Below are positions 42,560 through 53,209 of a DNA stretch of 64,000 nucleotides, piece by piece (positions within the stretch are counted from its first letter, which is position 1; each line of letters begins with the position of its first letter). The DNA lies in contig JAWZYU010000059.1 in the NCBI GenBank assembly GCA_038380435.1, forward strand, positions 372,001 to 436,000, given 5' to 3'. The DNA is from Ryuthela nishihirai (Eukaryota > Arthropoda > Arachnida > Araneae > Heptathelidae). The position numbers and the translations under genes were made by a program. The notes below the pieces were generated by a model that was given only the letters and a program-made list of their open reading frames with translations, made no database searches and was not told the origin of the DNA.

Positions 42560-42596
42560 GACTGTACATTAGAGAGATGCTCTCTAATGTACAGTC
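42560..42596. repeat. 37-nt perfect hairpin at the LINE/MITE junction
   Basis: GACTGTACATTAGAGAG, loop ATG, then the exact inverted copy: a 17-bp stem. Its right end is the MITE terminus, so it looks like an inverted duplication made when the junction formed. Confidence 0.85.
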
Positions 42597-42804
42597 GCTC
42601 AAATAATATCAGAATATTTTGGTTCTGTAAGAATTCAGAAAAAAATATCTGGCAGCGATTCTTTTTAGAAATTAGTGATCTGGCAATCTTTGTGTACGTA
42701 CACGAAGGTTGCCAGCTCACTAATTTCTAAAAAAAATCGTTACAAAATTTTTTTTGAATTCTGTATTCAACTGTATTGTTAGGGTATTTTCTTGAGCGAC
42801 AGTA
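42590..42804. mobile_element. Fold-back MITE
   Basis: Starts TACAGTCGCTCAAATAATAT, centre CTTTGTGTACGTACACGAAG, ends TTTTCTTGAGCGACAGTA. About 215 bp, the usual full length of the family. Confidence 0.85.
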
Positions 42805-42809
42805 CAGAG

Positions 42810-42995
42810 GGTATGGGAAGCTTAAGTCCCATCCGATGTACGGTGGTCTTTCCAGGTCCAACCGTTGTCCTCTTTATCACTGAGAAAGAATGGAGGTTAG
42901 AGGAGTAAATCACAAAACAGGCAAAACTGGGAAGAAAACTGCGTCGCTGAAGTTTAAGAATCTGGTACACTACTGGCTGAGCCATCTCCTGCTCC
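42810..42995 (-). mobile_element. Old SINE1, 5' part
   Basis: Diverged: AAGTCCCATCCGATGTACGG ... GGTACACTACTGGCTGAGCC on the plus strand. The 3' half is absent. Confidence 0.65.
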
Positions 42996-43134
42996 GGAAT
43001 TAATGAGCATATACTGTGAACAGGACACCTACAATGAATGTCCAAACGCTGTACAGTACCTCTGAGTAAGATCGAAGCTTCCCTTTAAAGCTACTAAGAA
43101 TATTCTTTAAAGAATCGCTCTCCTGCCCACTGCT

Positions 43135-43290
43135 TAACCGATCTACGACAGCCTTTCAAATTCATTCACATGTTCTTTCTCACTAACAGAACGATGGGGT
43201 TCACCAGGGATAAGTTTCTTTCCTTACATAATTGGGGCTGGAACCTGGGAACTGCAGATTACGAGTCTGGCGCGCTCCCAACTCTCGTCT
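43135..43290 (-). mobile_element. Old SINE1 fragment
   Basis: GGGGCTGGAACCTGGGAACT and GCAGATTACGAGTCTGGCGC are the reverse of the SINE1 T arm and anticodon arm. The head end is lost. Confidence 0.65.
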
Positions 43291-43610
43291 CTCATTCAAA
43301 TGAGCTATATATTTCATTCAATATTCTTTTACAAAACACAAAGGATGGACATAGAAGCTCTATTAAACCATTCCAGGCTTCTCATACAACTTCAAAAAAC
43401 GCCTTCTCTATTACACTGCCTGTCCATTCGCACCCATGATATGTGAAGAAAAAAAAATCAACTTCCGCTAAATTCAAATTCAAATCTATTTTTAAAGTTC
43501 ACTTACTAAAATGAACCCTGCGTTAGAAATTTGTGTAATCTTTCAATTACTTTTGAAAATGTTAAGCAGCAATGTTTGTTGCTAAATGTTTTTAACTTAA
43601 TAACTCTAAA
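43291..43610. other. AT-rich spacer
   Basis: No gene or repeat recognised. Confidence 0.45.
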
Positions 43611-43998
43611 TACAGTGGACCCCCGATATAACTCGCATGTCGGGCGGGAAACAACACCCGCGTTTATAAGGTGAACCGCGTTATACGGAGCGGCGCGGTG
43701 GCGACACAATAAATTTACTCAGAACGATTTGAGCTATATACTGAAACATCCCATCAACTATATATATTATGTATTTTAATAAAAAAAAAACAATTTATTT
43801 ATTAAGTGTTTTATTAAAATTCACATAACATAGTTATACATCTTAATAAGTACATATATTTACTGTTTTATTTACGTACATAAGGTACGCTTGAAAATAC
43901 GTAAAAACAAACACTATCTATAACTTATCGCGAACATCGCCCGCGCTATAACCGAGTGGGCGGTATAGCGAGCAGCGCTATAACGAAGGTCCACTGTA
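43611..43998. mobile_element. Pogo/Tigger-type MITE with TA target
   Basis: Inverted ends TACAGTGGACCCCCGATATA and GCTATAACGAAGGTCCACTG (then TA). CAGTGGACC termini with subterminal GC-rich GCGTTATAC/GCTATAAC motifs and an AT-rich core are typical of non-autonomous pogo-like elements. No coding sequence. Confidence 0.88.
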
Positions 43999-44265
43999 TT
44001 AAAAGAATATTGCTGAAAATCGAGAATTTGAGCGAGATCTTCAATTCATTTTTAGTGACTTTTTTAAGAAACTTGCTTTTGCAGTTAAGGAAATTTGGAT
44101 GTAATTTTCCATTCACATGACATGTAAATGTCGGGAAACTTTTTGTAAAATATTGCATGTAATGAAACGTATTCCAAGTTATTTATCTGAGACAAATAAT
44201 TAAAATAATGTCAGTGTGTGTATATTCAAACAATTTCATTAGTATCATTATCTCCATAAAATAAT
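43999..44265. other. AT-rich spacer
   Basis: Nothing recognised. If the THAP exon downstream is real and plus-strand, this is its intron. Confidence 0.4.
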
Positions 44266-44649
44266 GGGGCGGGGGTGGCTCAGTAGGCAGTGCGCTAGGC
44301 TTGTAATCTGCAATTCCCAGGTTCGAGTCCCAGCTGGGTCAGTGTTGAGATTTATCTCCACAAAACTCCCTGCCCATCGGTCAGTAGGGGACACTGATGT
44401 GCTTGAGAAAGGTCGTCGTCCGTCGGATGGGACGTTAAGCTGTTGCCCCGTGTGCGGGAGAGTCACATCCTGTGCACGTTAAAGAACATTCTGGATGGCC
44501 TTGATGGGGAGGCTACCATCTGCTTCCCAACAACTGTTCCAGTGGGTCCCCTCCCCCAACCTTTCTCTGAGTCCTCGGGGTCGTTGTGACCTGCCCATTG
44601 AGCCCATGTTGTGCAAAAAAGTGTCCCTCAGAGGTAACACAACCCAACT
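44266..44649 (+). mobile_element. SINE1, full length
   Basis: Perfect 11-bp TSD CATAAAATAAT at 44255-44265 and 44650-44660. It ends AGGTAACACAACCCAACT. It lies in the putative intron upstream of the THAP exon. Confidence 0.95.
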
Positions 44650-44769
44650 CATAAAATAATAATTTGATTATGGTCAATTGGCAAAGGTCATTGAAAAGCA
44701 AACGAATTAGATATTTTTTAAATATGTATTCATGAGAATTCAAATTAACTTCTGATATCTCGTTTTCAG

Positions 44770-45126
44770 GATCACTTTGATACACCTCAATGGGAGAAGA
44801 TTCGAGTTCATGGCCAAAGGAAGTTAAAAAATTCAGCAGTACCAACCGTATTTTTATATTGCCCAGTATCAAAGGCACGTAAAAGCCCTCCCAGAAGAAA
44901 CCATGTAAATAAAGCTCCTGAAGAAGCAAGGGTTTATGCGGATCATAATTATTGTAAAAGAAACTTTCTGGTGGCTGAAGAAACGACTTATAATTTTACT
45001 TCATGTAATAAAACTTTACTTGTGAATACTGGTAATAAGGAAAATATCGCAGATTGCGTCAAAAATGAAGTTTATGTTGATGATCTGTTGGCAATTATTC
45101 ATATGGTGATACATCTGAACCGAGTA
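44770..45126 (+). CDS. THAP-domain protein exon (partial, probably damaged)
   Basis: The exon follows a good 3' splice site (TCTCGTTTTCAG, 44758-44769). It begins DHFDTPQWEKIRV, then GQRKLKNSAVPTVF. This is the conserved second half of a THAP zinc finger: the HF and W-E pair and the final AVPT.F motif. THAP domains bind DNA through a C2CH zinc site; the two Cys in the missing first half must lie in an upstream exon that I could not find. About 85 further residues are open and lack a recognised domain (Asn/Lys/Glu rich). A SINE1 then interrupts at 45127. Joining across the SINE would need a 1-nt frame change near 45090-45115 to enter the coiled-coil frame, so either an exon boundary or a frameshift is present. 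It could be a host gene, a domesticated transposase or a pseudogene. Confidence 0.65.
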
Positions 45127-45513
45127 GGGGCGGGGGTGGCTCAGTTGGTAGTGCGTCAGGCTTGTAATCTGCAGTTCCTAGGTTCGAGTACCAGCTGGGT
45201 GAGCGTTGAGGTTTATCTCCACAAAGTTCCCCGCTCTGCCCACAGTAAGTAGGGAACAACAATGGGCTTGGAAAGGACGCCGTCCGTCGGATGGGACGTT
45301 AAGCCGTGGCTCCGTGTGCGGGAGAGCCATACCCTGTGCACGTTAAAGAACATACTGGATGGCATTGACGGGAGGCTACCATCTGTCTTCCAACAGCGTT
45401 TCAGTGGGTTCCCTCTCCCAACCTTCTCTGAGCCTACGGAGTCGATGTAACCTGGCCATTTAGCCCATGGTGTGCAAAAAAGTGTCGCTCAGAGGTAAAG
45501 CATCCCAACTGAA
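45127..45513 (+). mobile_element. SINE1 inside the THAP exon
   Basis: Full length, ending AAAGCATCCCAACTGAA. TSD ATCTGAACCGAGTA (45113-45126) and ATCTGAACAGAGTA (45514-45527), one mismatch in 14 bp. Confidence 0.92.
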
Positions 45514-45601
45514 ATCTGAACAGAGTACTTCGTGTGCTAAAGTACAGGCTGAGGTTACCAGATTGAAAAAACGTGTAAATGCACAATATAAAGTGATTAC
45601 A
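45514..45601 (+). pseudogene. THAP exon continuation: coiled-coil segment
   Basis: After the SINE1 TSD one frame reads SEQSTSCAKVQAEVTRLKKR followed by VNAQYKVI. Its heptad-like Val/Leu spacing fits the coiled coil that commonly follows a THAP domain. It is in a different frame from the first part and is cut by a SINE2 at about 45602. Confidence 0.5.
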
Positions 45602-45795
45602 AGTGGTTAGAGTTCTAGGCTACTGATCAAAGGGACCTAGGTTCGAGCCCCGGTTAAGACATGGATGTATGCTGTATTTCTTCTGAGGTTCCACCATCCT
45701 CACTGATCTCCTAATATGGCATATCAAACTGACAGGCTCCTGTCAGACCTCTATGACAAGCAGCTGCTTAAGGGGTATTTATTTATATTATTGTA
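45602..45795 (+). mobile_element. SINE2, slightly 5'-truncated
   Basis: Starts AGTGGTTAG within the A box, retains B box GGTTCGAGCCC, stem-loop CTGACAGGCTCCTGTCAG (about 45730) and end AAGGGGTATTTATTTATATT. Confidence 0.85.
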
Positions 45796-46330
45796 GTGTA
45801 ATAAACTAAACAAAAATCATTTAGAATGTTCTAGTTCTGCATATATATATATAGCATAATTTTGACAGATTTCCGAATATGTCGAAATATTTTTATAAAG
45901 CTCGCTTATGCTACAAGTACAAGTTGTAAAAGCATAAATCAGAGCCCAAATTAAAAATATTGCCATATCGTTTCAGGAATGTTAAGCATTTTTACTTTTT
46001 AAGTAAAAATTTAATATCTGGCACTGAATGTATGAAAGAACAGTTATTGCTTTCATTTTTATTATTTTGAGTAATTCTGATTAACTTAACAATCAATAAA
46101 TATTAGTATAAAATACTGAGAACAGAAAGCACTTCCATGATTTTTAAGTAACAAAATCCTAAAATATTCAAGTAACAAATTGTATTTTTGCATAGTTGTT
46201 CCGTCCTCATGTGTGTGCTGACGAAGCTAGATCATCAGTCAGCTAGCCTAACTGAGGCATTCGCAGAGCACAGACATGGCGCCCATGATCGCCGTTTGCC
46301 AACCTCTCCCTATATAAGACCCCTAAAAAT
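45796..46330. other. AT-rich spacer
   Basis: A (TA)n run lies at 45841-45852. No gene seen. Confidence 0.45.
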
Positions 46331-46427
46331 AGCGGATCGCCAGCGCCACAACGGATGAAAATGTAACTAGCGCTGCTGTCGCTTCACGTCGTGAAATCGG
46401 CAGGCATTCCATTACGTAGGCACCGGT
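46331..46427 (+). repeat. Unclassified GC-richer repeat
   Basis: AGCGGATCGCCAGCGCCACA ... GAAATCGGCAGGCATTCC ... TACGTAGGCACCGG. Inverted copy at 56271-56396 and partial direct copy at about 59955-59990. Function unknown. Confidence 0.65.
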
Positions 46428-46469
46428 CCACTTCCAGAAGCTTTGGTTGATCAGTGCAAGTCATGTCGC

Positions 46470-46559
46470 TAAAACCTTCGTATGAGCGAATGCGTTCTCG
46501 TCATAATTGAAAATCGTCTTATGAGCGGATCGTCATAAAGTGAAACGTCGTAAAGCTGG
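46470..46559. mobile_element. Possible DNA-transposon right terminus
   Basis: The segment ends GTAAAGCTGGGTATTACTGTA with repeated ATGAGCG/CGTCATAA subterminal motifs, as in pogo/mariner ends (CAGTAATACCC on the other strand, TA flank). No matching left terminus was identified. Confidence 0.4.
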
Positions 46560-48420
46560 GTATTACTGTAAGAAGTTGAAATCAACACAAGTACTGAAAG
46601 GATGAATTTTGGCAGCAGGCAGTAATGTGTGCTCAATAACTCTAAGAGGAAAATTCCTAGAATTTGGATTGAGATATTTCTTACAGTTAACGTTTCGGTT
46701 CAAATGAAAGTTTTAGTGATGGAAATAAGCTTTTCTTTACTGTATATCAGTGTCCACATTACGAAAACGATCTCATAAGGCATTCAGCACTTAGTCTGTT
46801 ACTGTTATTTTGAACATTCAACGAAAGTCATTGTATGGTGTTCCATGTTCTGTCAGGATGTTGGAAAGCTATATATTGTAAAAGGAATAGCAAAAGCTAA
46901 GGACTACATCAAAATACCGGACACAAAATTATTACCAAGGTTCTTTGATCTTATTTTGGGATGAACGTAGATCTTAATAATGTTTTAATTAACTGGATGA
47001 AATGCACTTTGTCAGTGTGAAAAGGTTCTTCAGAAGTGGTTAGCAGATAGCAAGATAGGAAAAATGGAATCGACTGGACAGTCTCCACACTTTAAGACTA
47101 CAGAGTTTGTATTGCAGAATAGGTAAGGAAATTTCCGAGCAGAGACGTCCAAATACGCGAGTTAATTAAGGCTTTCCTCTTACTTCTTAATCATATTTTA
47201 TTACAGACGAACTTAAATTACTGCATTCCATGCCAAAATCACATAAAACATTTATTTAAACACAGGGCTAACCTATGAAATATTGAATTTAAAATGTTAG
47301 TATTCTGAAAAATGTGTTTAACAATTCTTGTATAATGTTTAAAACAGGGATCAATATAAATATTTCACGAATTTTAAAGTTTCTTTTAAGTCATATCTAT
47401 GCTATACCATATTATAATATATACGTAATTGCGTTTGGGCAATTATGCTGCAACAATTAATTTCGATACGAAAAAACTAAAAAATACATAATTTAAATGA
47501 AAAATAATTTATATAAATAATTTTCTAATTAATAATTTATATAATATTTAAATAACAAGTCCTAACGATCTAGGATCGAAGTCACGACTCTGTTCTTTAA
47601 ATGTAGAAAATACAAAAATTAAAAACGAATGTTTCAAATAATATATCATGAGAGAGATTTAGAATTTAGTTGAAGGAATGTGATGATCAAAATATTTATT
47701 TTCATTTCTTCCCCTCAACTTCAGAGGGATGATAAAGCAAAAGATTTTCGTTTTAAGATATATATGAGAGAATGATTTTTATTTTGTGTTTTGTTTGTAT
47801 CAGTACATTATTGCAATTTTTTTTTATAAATCATCCATTAGTTCGTATTTCCAGCATCAGATGGGGAAAAATTGGAAACCGAAAAAACTTTATTTTCTTT
47901 GAAATCAAGCAACTTATTATCACCAGAGATGATTAGCTATTCTTTCAGTTGTTCGTTACATCTTGTTAGAAGGCTTTCTTGTTTTATACGAATTTGCATT
48001 TCTAACTTTAACTCAGTTAATCGAAATTTCCTCCTACAGAGCAACAGAAAAATATTTGAAAAAGCAAAAATGACAAACTCTTTAATTTAAATCCACTCTT
48101 CTTTTGTAGCAAATTATGATACATAAAATATTCTTTACGTGTGGACTCAAAATCGATTACTAGACAACCACTTTTCCTTAACGTTTATCGAAATTTTCTG
48201 TCCAAAACGATTTGGATTCATCATACCTAGTATCATCCTAACTCTCAATTTCTCCTCATTTACAATCAGTTAACCAACAAATGTAATAGATTTGACCCTT
48301 ATTTCAAATATATACATATTTGTTGTTGTTGTTTTTTTTTTGAAAAATCGTATCCAACCAATGCTCTTTGATTTTAATTGCACAAAATCGCTCTCATTTG
48401 ATTATCGTGCTCTTCGAAAA
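46560..48420. other. AT-rich spacer, ~1.9 kb
   Basis: The longest stretch here without recognised elements. Short open frames (for example 47872-48090) have no domain. It could be ordinary intergenic or intronic DNA. Confidence 0.5.
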
Positions 48421-48514
48421 TTCAATTATTATGGTTTTTAACGGCTAAACTGCTGAAATTAAACTTAACGTGACCGGTTGCATGATAATTGCTTTGGAGA
48501 CTAAGAAACAATAT

Positions 48515-48725
48515 CGATGATACAATTGTATATTCCAGTATCAAGACATGCAAAGAATGCATGACCATATCATTTGCCTTTCCGCGGTAAAATTTAATTT
48601 CCTTAAATATTAGACATATCGTTGAGATACATCCGTGATATACCTGTGCAATATGAAACACACCTATGTTGATTGAACGAATGATATTTAATTGTATTAA
48701 ACTATTTTATTAATATAGTGGTAGT
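48515..48725. repeat. Paralogue of 6255-6470
   Basis: GATGATACAATTGTATATTC, TTGAGATACATCCGTGATA, TTGATTGAACGAATGATATT and a final ATAGTGGTAG correspond to the same blocks near 6260-6460. Confidence 0.5.
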
Positions 48726-48919
48726 TACTGTCATTTTTCTATTCATTTCTACCTATTTTCCAACTGCTTTTCTTACGTCCTTGGTTGCGTTTCTAAATTT
48801 ATGTAGGTGTTAAAACGACTGTTCCAGTATATAATTACAACATTTTGACCTAAATATATGGTTATTTATTATCTTAATCGAAGTTAGGATTTAACCTTGA
48901 AATTTATAATACGAGGAGG

Positions 48920-49804
48920 TTGGATTTTTTTTTACCTCTGAGTGGCACTTTTTTCCACATAATGGGCTAAATGACCAGGTCACAAGTACCCCGCAAGCTC
49001 AGAGAATGTTGGGGGAGGAGACCTACTGGAGCAGCTGTTGTGAGACAGATGGTAGCCTCCCGTCAAGTTCATCCAGCGTGTTCTTTAACGTTGGGATGTT
49101 TTACCTCTGAGCGGCACTTTTTTGCACACCATGGGCTAAATGGCCAGGTCACAAGGACCCCGAAGTCTCAGAGATGGTTGGGGGAGGGGACCCACTGGAT
49201 CAGCTGGTGGGAGACAGATGGTAGCCTCCCCTCAAGGCCATCCAGCGTGTTCTTTAAAGTTGGGTTGTTTTACCTCTGATAGGAATTTTTTGCACACTAC
49301 GGGCTAAATGGCCAGGTCACAAGGACCCGGAAAGCTCATAGAATGTTGGGGGAGGAGACCCACTGGAGCAGCTGTTGGGAGACAGATGGTAGCCTTCCGT
49401 CAAGGTCATCCAGCGTGTTCTTTAACGTTGGGATTCTTTACCTCTGAGCGGCACTTTTTTGCACACCACAGGCTAAATACCAAGGTCACAAGGACCCCGA
49501 AAACTCAGAGAATGTTGGGGAAGAAGACCCAGTGGAACAGCTGTTGTGAGACAGATGGTAGCCACCCGTCAAGGCCATCCAGCGTGTTCTTTAACGTGCA
49601 CAGGGTATGGTTCTCCTGGACACGGATCAACGGCTTAACGTCCCATCCGACGGACGGCGGCCTTTCAAAGCCCATCGGTGTCCCCTACTGACCGTGAGCA
49701 GGGCGGGAAATTTTGCGGAGATAAATATCAACGCTGACACAATTGGGACTCGAACCTGGGAACTACAGATTACGAGCCTAGTGCGCTACAGACTGAGCCG
49801 CCCC
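48920..49804 (-). mobile_element. SINE1 in LDR copy C with four tandem 3' modules
   Basis: The ~169-bp 3' module (plus strand GTTGGGTTGTTTTACCTCTG to GTGTTCTTTAACG) begins at about 48918, 49090, 49259 and 49427; only the last continues into the tRNA-like head, ending at 49804. Modules differ by substitutions and share the same cut point. Copies A and B have one and two modules. Confidence 0.93.
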
Positions 49805-50109
49805 TAAAAGGAGGAGGAGGTCTCAAGTGAAATGTTTCAAACTGATGATATATACTGAGTGGTTAAATCAAACTACGTTACTTTGTAATCTGCGGATAAA
49901 CACAGTTAGTTGCACAAAGGTGAAATTTGAAGGGGCTAATAATCAGGTCATGCAGAATAAAATGGCAGGTAAAAAAGTAAATTCTTAGGAAAATGCCAGC
50001 TGGTTGAACGTGGCGCTTTAAACAAAAATGATGCACATTTTTTACCAATCACGTGTTAGTAAGAGAATACATCACGTGGTTACAGAATGAAAACAGAAAG
50101 CCATCAAGA

Positions 50110-51190
50110 GACCTGACCATTTTGTAATAGAGAGCATGGTCATTTTCAGTTTCCCAAATGGGGCGGGGGTGGCTCAGTCGGTAGCGCGCCAGGCTCATAA
50201 TCTGTAGTTCCCAGGTTCGAGTCCCACCTGGGTCAGCGCTGAGATTTATCTCTGCAAAAATTCCCCGCCCTGCCCACGGTCAGTAGGGTCACCGCTGGGC
50301 TTGGAAAGGCCGCCGTCAGTCGGATGGGACGTTAAGCCGTGGCCCCGTGTGCGGGAGAGCCATACCCTGTGCACGTTAAAGAACACGCTGGATGGCTTTG
50401 ACGGTAGGCTACCATCTGTCTCCCAATATCTGTTCCAGTGGGTCCCCTCCCCCAACCTTCTTTGAGCCTTCAGGGTCCATGTGACCTGGCCATTTAGCCC
50501 ATGGTGTGCAAAAAAGTGCCGCTCAGAGGTAAAACAACCCAACCCAACTTTCCCAAACTTTCCAGAAGAGTGGACAAAAAGAGCCACGACACCGGAACTG
50601 AAGGATCATGCATTATTGGTAAGTTCTATTTCCAAAATAATAAAAAAGGCACGAAATCTATAGCCGAATATCGCTTACCGATGAGATGGAGACGCCTTTG
50701 AGGAAAATGAGTTACAAAACAGGGCTCAGAATTTTGAAGAAACGGTTATTAATCGTTATGCCATTGCAGAGGAGTGTCTACCGGTTTTTGAACACATTGT
50801 AAATGGCTAATGCTGTAGTCTTCTCTTAGAGCCAGGGCCGATATGACACTTCTGAATCTTGTGTGATCGACTGTCTTCAAGGTCCGACGAAGTGTGTTGC
50901 GCTACTTCCGGTACAAATTGGTATTTTCAAGGCTTAGGGCTGGATAGGATGGAGCTGGCCATTGACTCTTACGGAGTGAGGAGACACACTTCCGGATGAA
51001 TGGTAGTGTCAACACACAGCATTGTTGTGTAAGGGAATCGTCACATCCTCTGGGGATGATGAAATTTGACAACATTCTCCACCTGTTACTGTGTGGTGTG
51101 TTTTCAATGCTACTATCATCTAGGAAGCCTTCTTCTCCACTAGCACCAAGCCATGATCTCCTAAAACATATAACACAAATAAAGCATGTC
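50110..51190 (+). pseudogene. Mariner/Tc-superfamily transposase remnant (LDR copy C), split by SINE1
   Basis: Same gene as 22580-23190. After the SINE come LKDHALLV-like residues (about 50595), then an RMNGSVNTQHC-like block at about 50990-51025. Multiple stops. Confidence 0.5.
50159..50548 (+). mobile_element. SINE1, full length, private to LDR copy C
   Basis: Copies A (about 22612) and B (about 28998) have the empty site CACTTTCCCAAACTTTCGAG. The TSD is AGTTTCCCAAAT / ACTTTCCCAAACT, with a 9-bp identical core. The anticodon loop reads CTCATAA here, identical to tRNA-Met. Confidence 0.94.
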
Positions 51191-51812
51191 CAGAGCACGA
51201 TGCTTTATTTGCTACAGTTTAATTTTATCTCAGTGATAACTCAGATACATAAATTAGTAACTTCTTAAATACATTAAAATCATCGCAATCAAATCTATTT
51301 CAATGTCGATTTTCGACAAAATTCTGTCGCTATTTTCACAGTTGCGCAGAATGTAATATTGAACAGCTAAAATGACAGTTTAAATAATTGTTCTGTCAAG
51401 TAAATAAAAACTAGTTAAAAATAGAGCAAAACCGTCATACTGAACATTGCTACTCGATATAAGAATGTTTTTAGCAGTTCTTGTAATAATCATGTTAATT
51501 TCCACTAATTATAAATGACGTTTTGCAGACCAATCTAACTCGCTAAATCTTTCAGGTTGCACAACACTTAAACACTAAACGCATCTTTCTAAAAATTTCT
51601 TGCGTTTGAAAAAGTTGTTTTGATTTAAATAGATTTGACAGAGTTTTTTAAATTAGGAAGCATTTTTTTAATAACACTTTTGTTTAAATAAGTTCCTGAA
51701 TTCTGCAACTGATTTACTATTGACATAACATAGAACTTCATTTGATGATGGAACCGCTTAGTGTACATGTACACTAAGATTTAAAAAATCACTTTTTTAA
51801 TGTAATATTCCT

Positions 51813-51975
51813 GTACAGTCACTCAAAAAATATCTGAACACTATGGTTGATTTCAGAATTCAGAATAAATATGGCAAAGATTTGTTTAGAAATTAGAGAT
51901 CTGGCAACCTTCGTGTACGTACACGAAAGTTTCCAGATCACTATTTTCTAAAAAATCGTTTTTTGAGCGACTGTA
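51813..51975. mobile_element. Fold-back MITE in LDR copy C
   Basis: TACAGTCACTCAAAAAATAT to TTTTTTGAGCGACTGTA with centre CTTCGTGTACGTACACGAA. Same position as 30267-30429 in copy B. Confidence 0.85.
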
Positions 51976-52165
51976 CTCTGTAGGGATTCATCTGTAAATT
52001 CCGAAGCGATATGAGGGTGAGATAGATGTTATAATGTGATATCACAAAACATACTATTGACGTTATTATTAAACAAGAAATCGACTTAGTACACTAAGAC
52101 ATTAAAATGCAATATTTAATTTTGCGATTATTCTTTTCAACGTTTTCCGATTTTAAAAATCATTC

Positions 52166-52894
52166 AAGAAACGCCATTTCCATAGCTACAATTAATGGGA
52201 ACCCTATTTCGTGTCAACACAAATATTTTGTACTCAATTCCTATTTATAGAAAGATAATTGCAACTGTTTATTTCGTCTGTCAATAAATAAATTTTACCC
52301 CACCATTCACTCTAAATCGAAATATTTATTCACCCATAAACATAACTTTTAAACACTGCAAGCGTTCGGCAAAGGGTTTAAGATGCGATGCAAATCCATT
52401 TCTATTTTTCTATCTTATTACACCACGACGTGCACATAACTGTTAATTTTCATTTCTGGGCCAAAACAATAATATTAATCTTGAGATTACTCGCAAAAAC
52501 CTAAGTTTTTACCCAAAACGACTTTCAAAAATCGGAATTTCCAAAGCTTTAACTGTTCTTAAACGTATAAATGGTTGCTGCCTACGTAAAGCCCTTCCAC
52601 ATCGCAGTACATCACTAAAATCTCATCCAAAATATATTAAATAAAAGAATGGTTACTTCCTCCGTGGATCGTACGAGAAAAAAAAATCCAGTGGAACAAC
52701 TCAAAAAAGCTTCCAATGCGAAACTCAAAGTATGCAACTTCCAACTTTTACTACGGCTTCAGAATGTTTCGTCTATACTTCTCCGAAACTTTATATAACC
52801 ATTTTTCTTATCTGTAGAAAAATAAAAATGCATCTTACGTACCTGAGATGATCGAAACATAATATAAAAATATACGTAAAATAGCAATGCATAG
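52166..52894. other. AT-rich spacer
   Basis: Nothing recognised. Confidence 0.45.
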
Positions 52895-53209
52895 AACCAG
52901 CCAGGCCTAGCACCTAATGTCCGACCCCGCCTTCTCGTGGTGCAGACCGTTAGTACCTTTCAAAAGAGATACTCTTTTGTGGAAGTGAACGGAAGTGGAA
53001 GGCTGCCAGATTAGTGTGGCCTACTGATCTGGACAACTATGGCTACTTTTCTTTTTTTCAACCCTGCAGAGGAGTGGTCAACCACACAGGGTCCTGGTGA
53101 TGACCATATAAACCCACTGGACTGGACAGATATATGGCTCTGAGCTTGATTATGGATCCCGATTTTGCTGCACTGGTGGGCTTCTGTGGAGGGAAAATCT
53201 TCCGCTGTG
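52895..53209 (+). mobile_element. RTE LINE 5' leader fragment
   Basis: GCCAGGCCTAGCACCTAATG ... CGCCTTCTCGTGGTGCAGAC ... CACACAGGGTCCTGGTGATG ... AAAATCTTCCGCTGTG. It breaks off before the coding region. Confidence 0.82.

Larger units (their letters stand above)
48860..52165. repeat. LDR copy C
   Basis: It begins at TTTATTATCTTAATCGAAGT and includes the ancestral SINE1 (with four 3' modules), the dead transposase, a second private SINE1 (50159-50548) and the MITE shared with copy B. Homology ends near CGATTTTAAAAATCATT (52165); the AGTGGTAG tail is missing. Confidence 0.85.
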
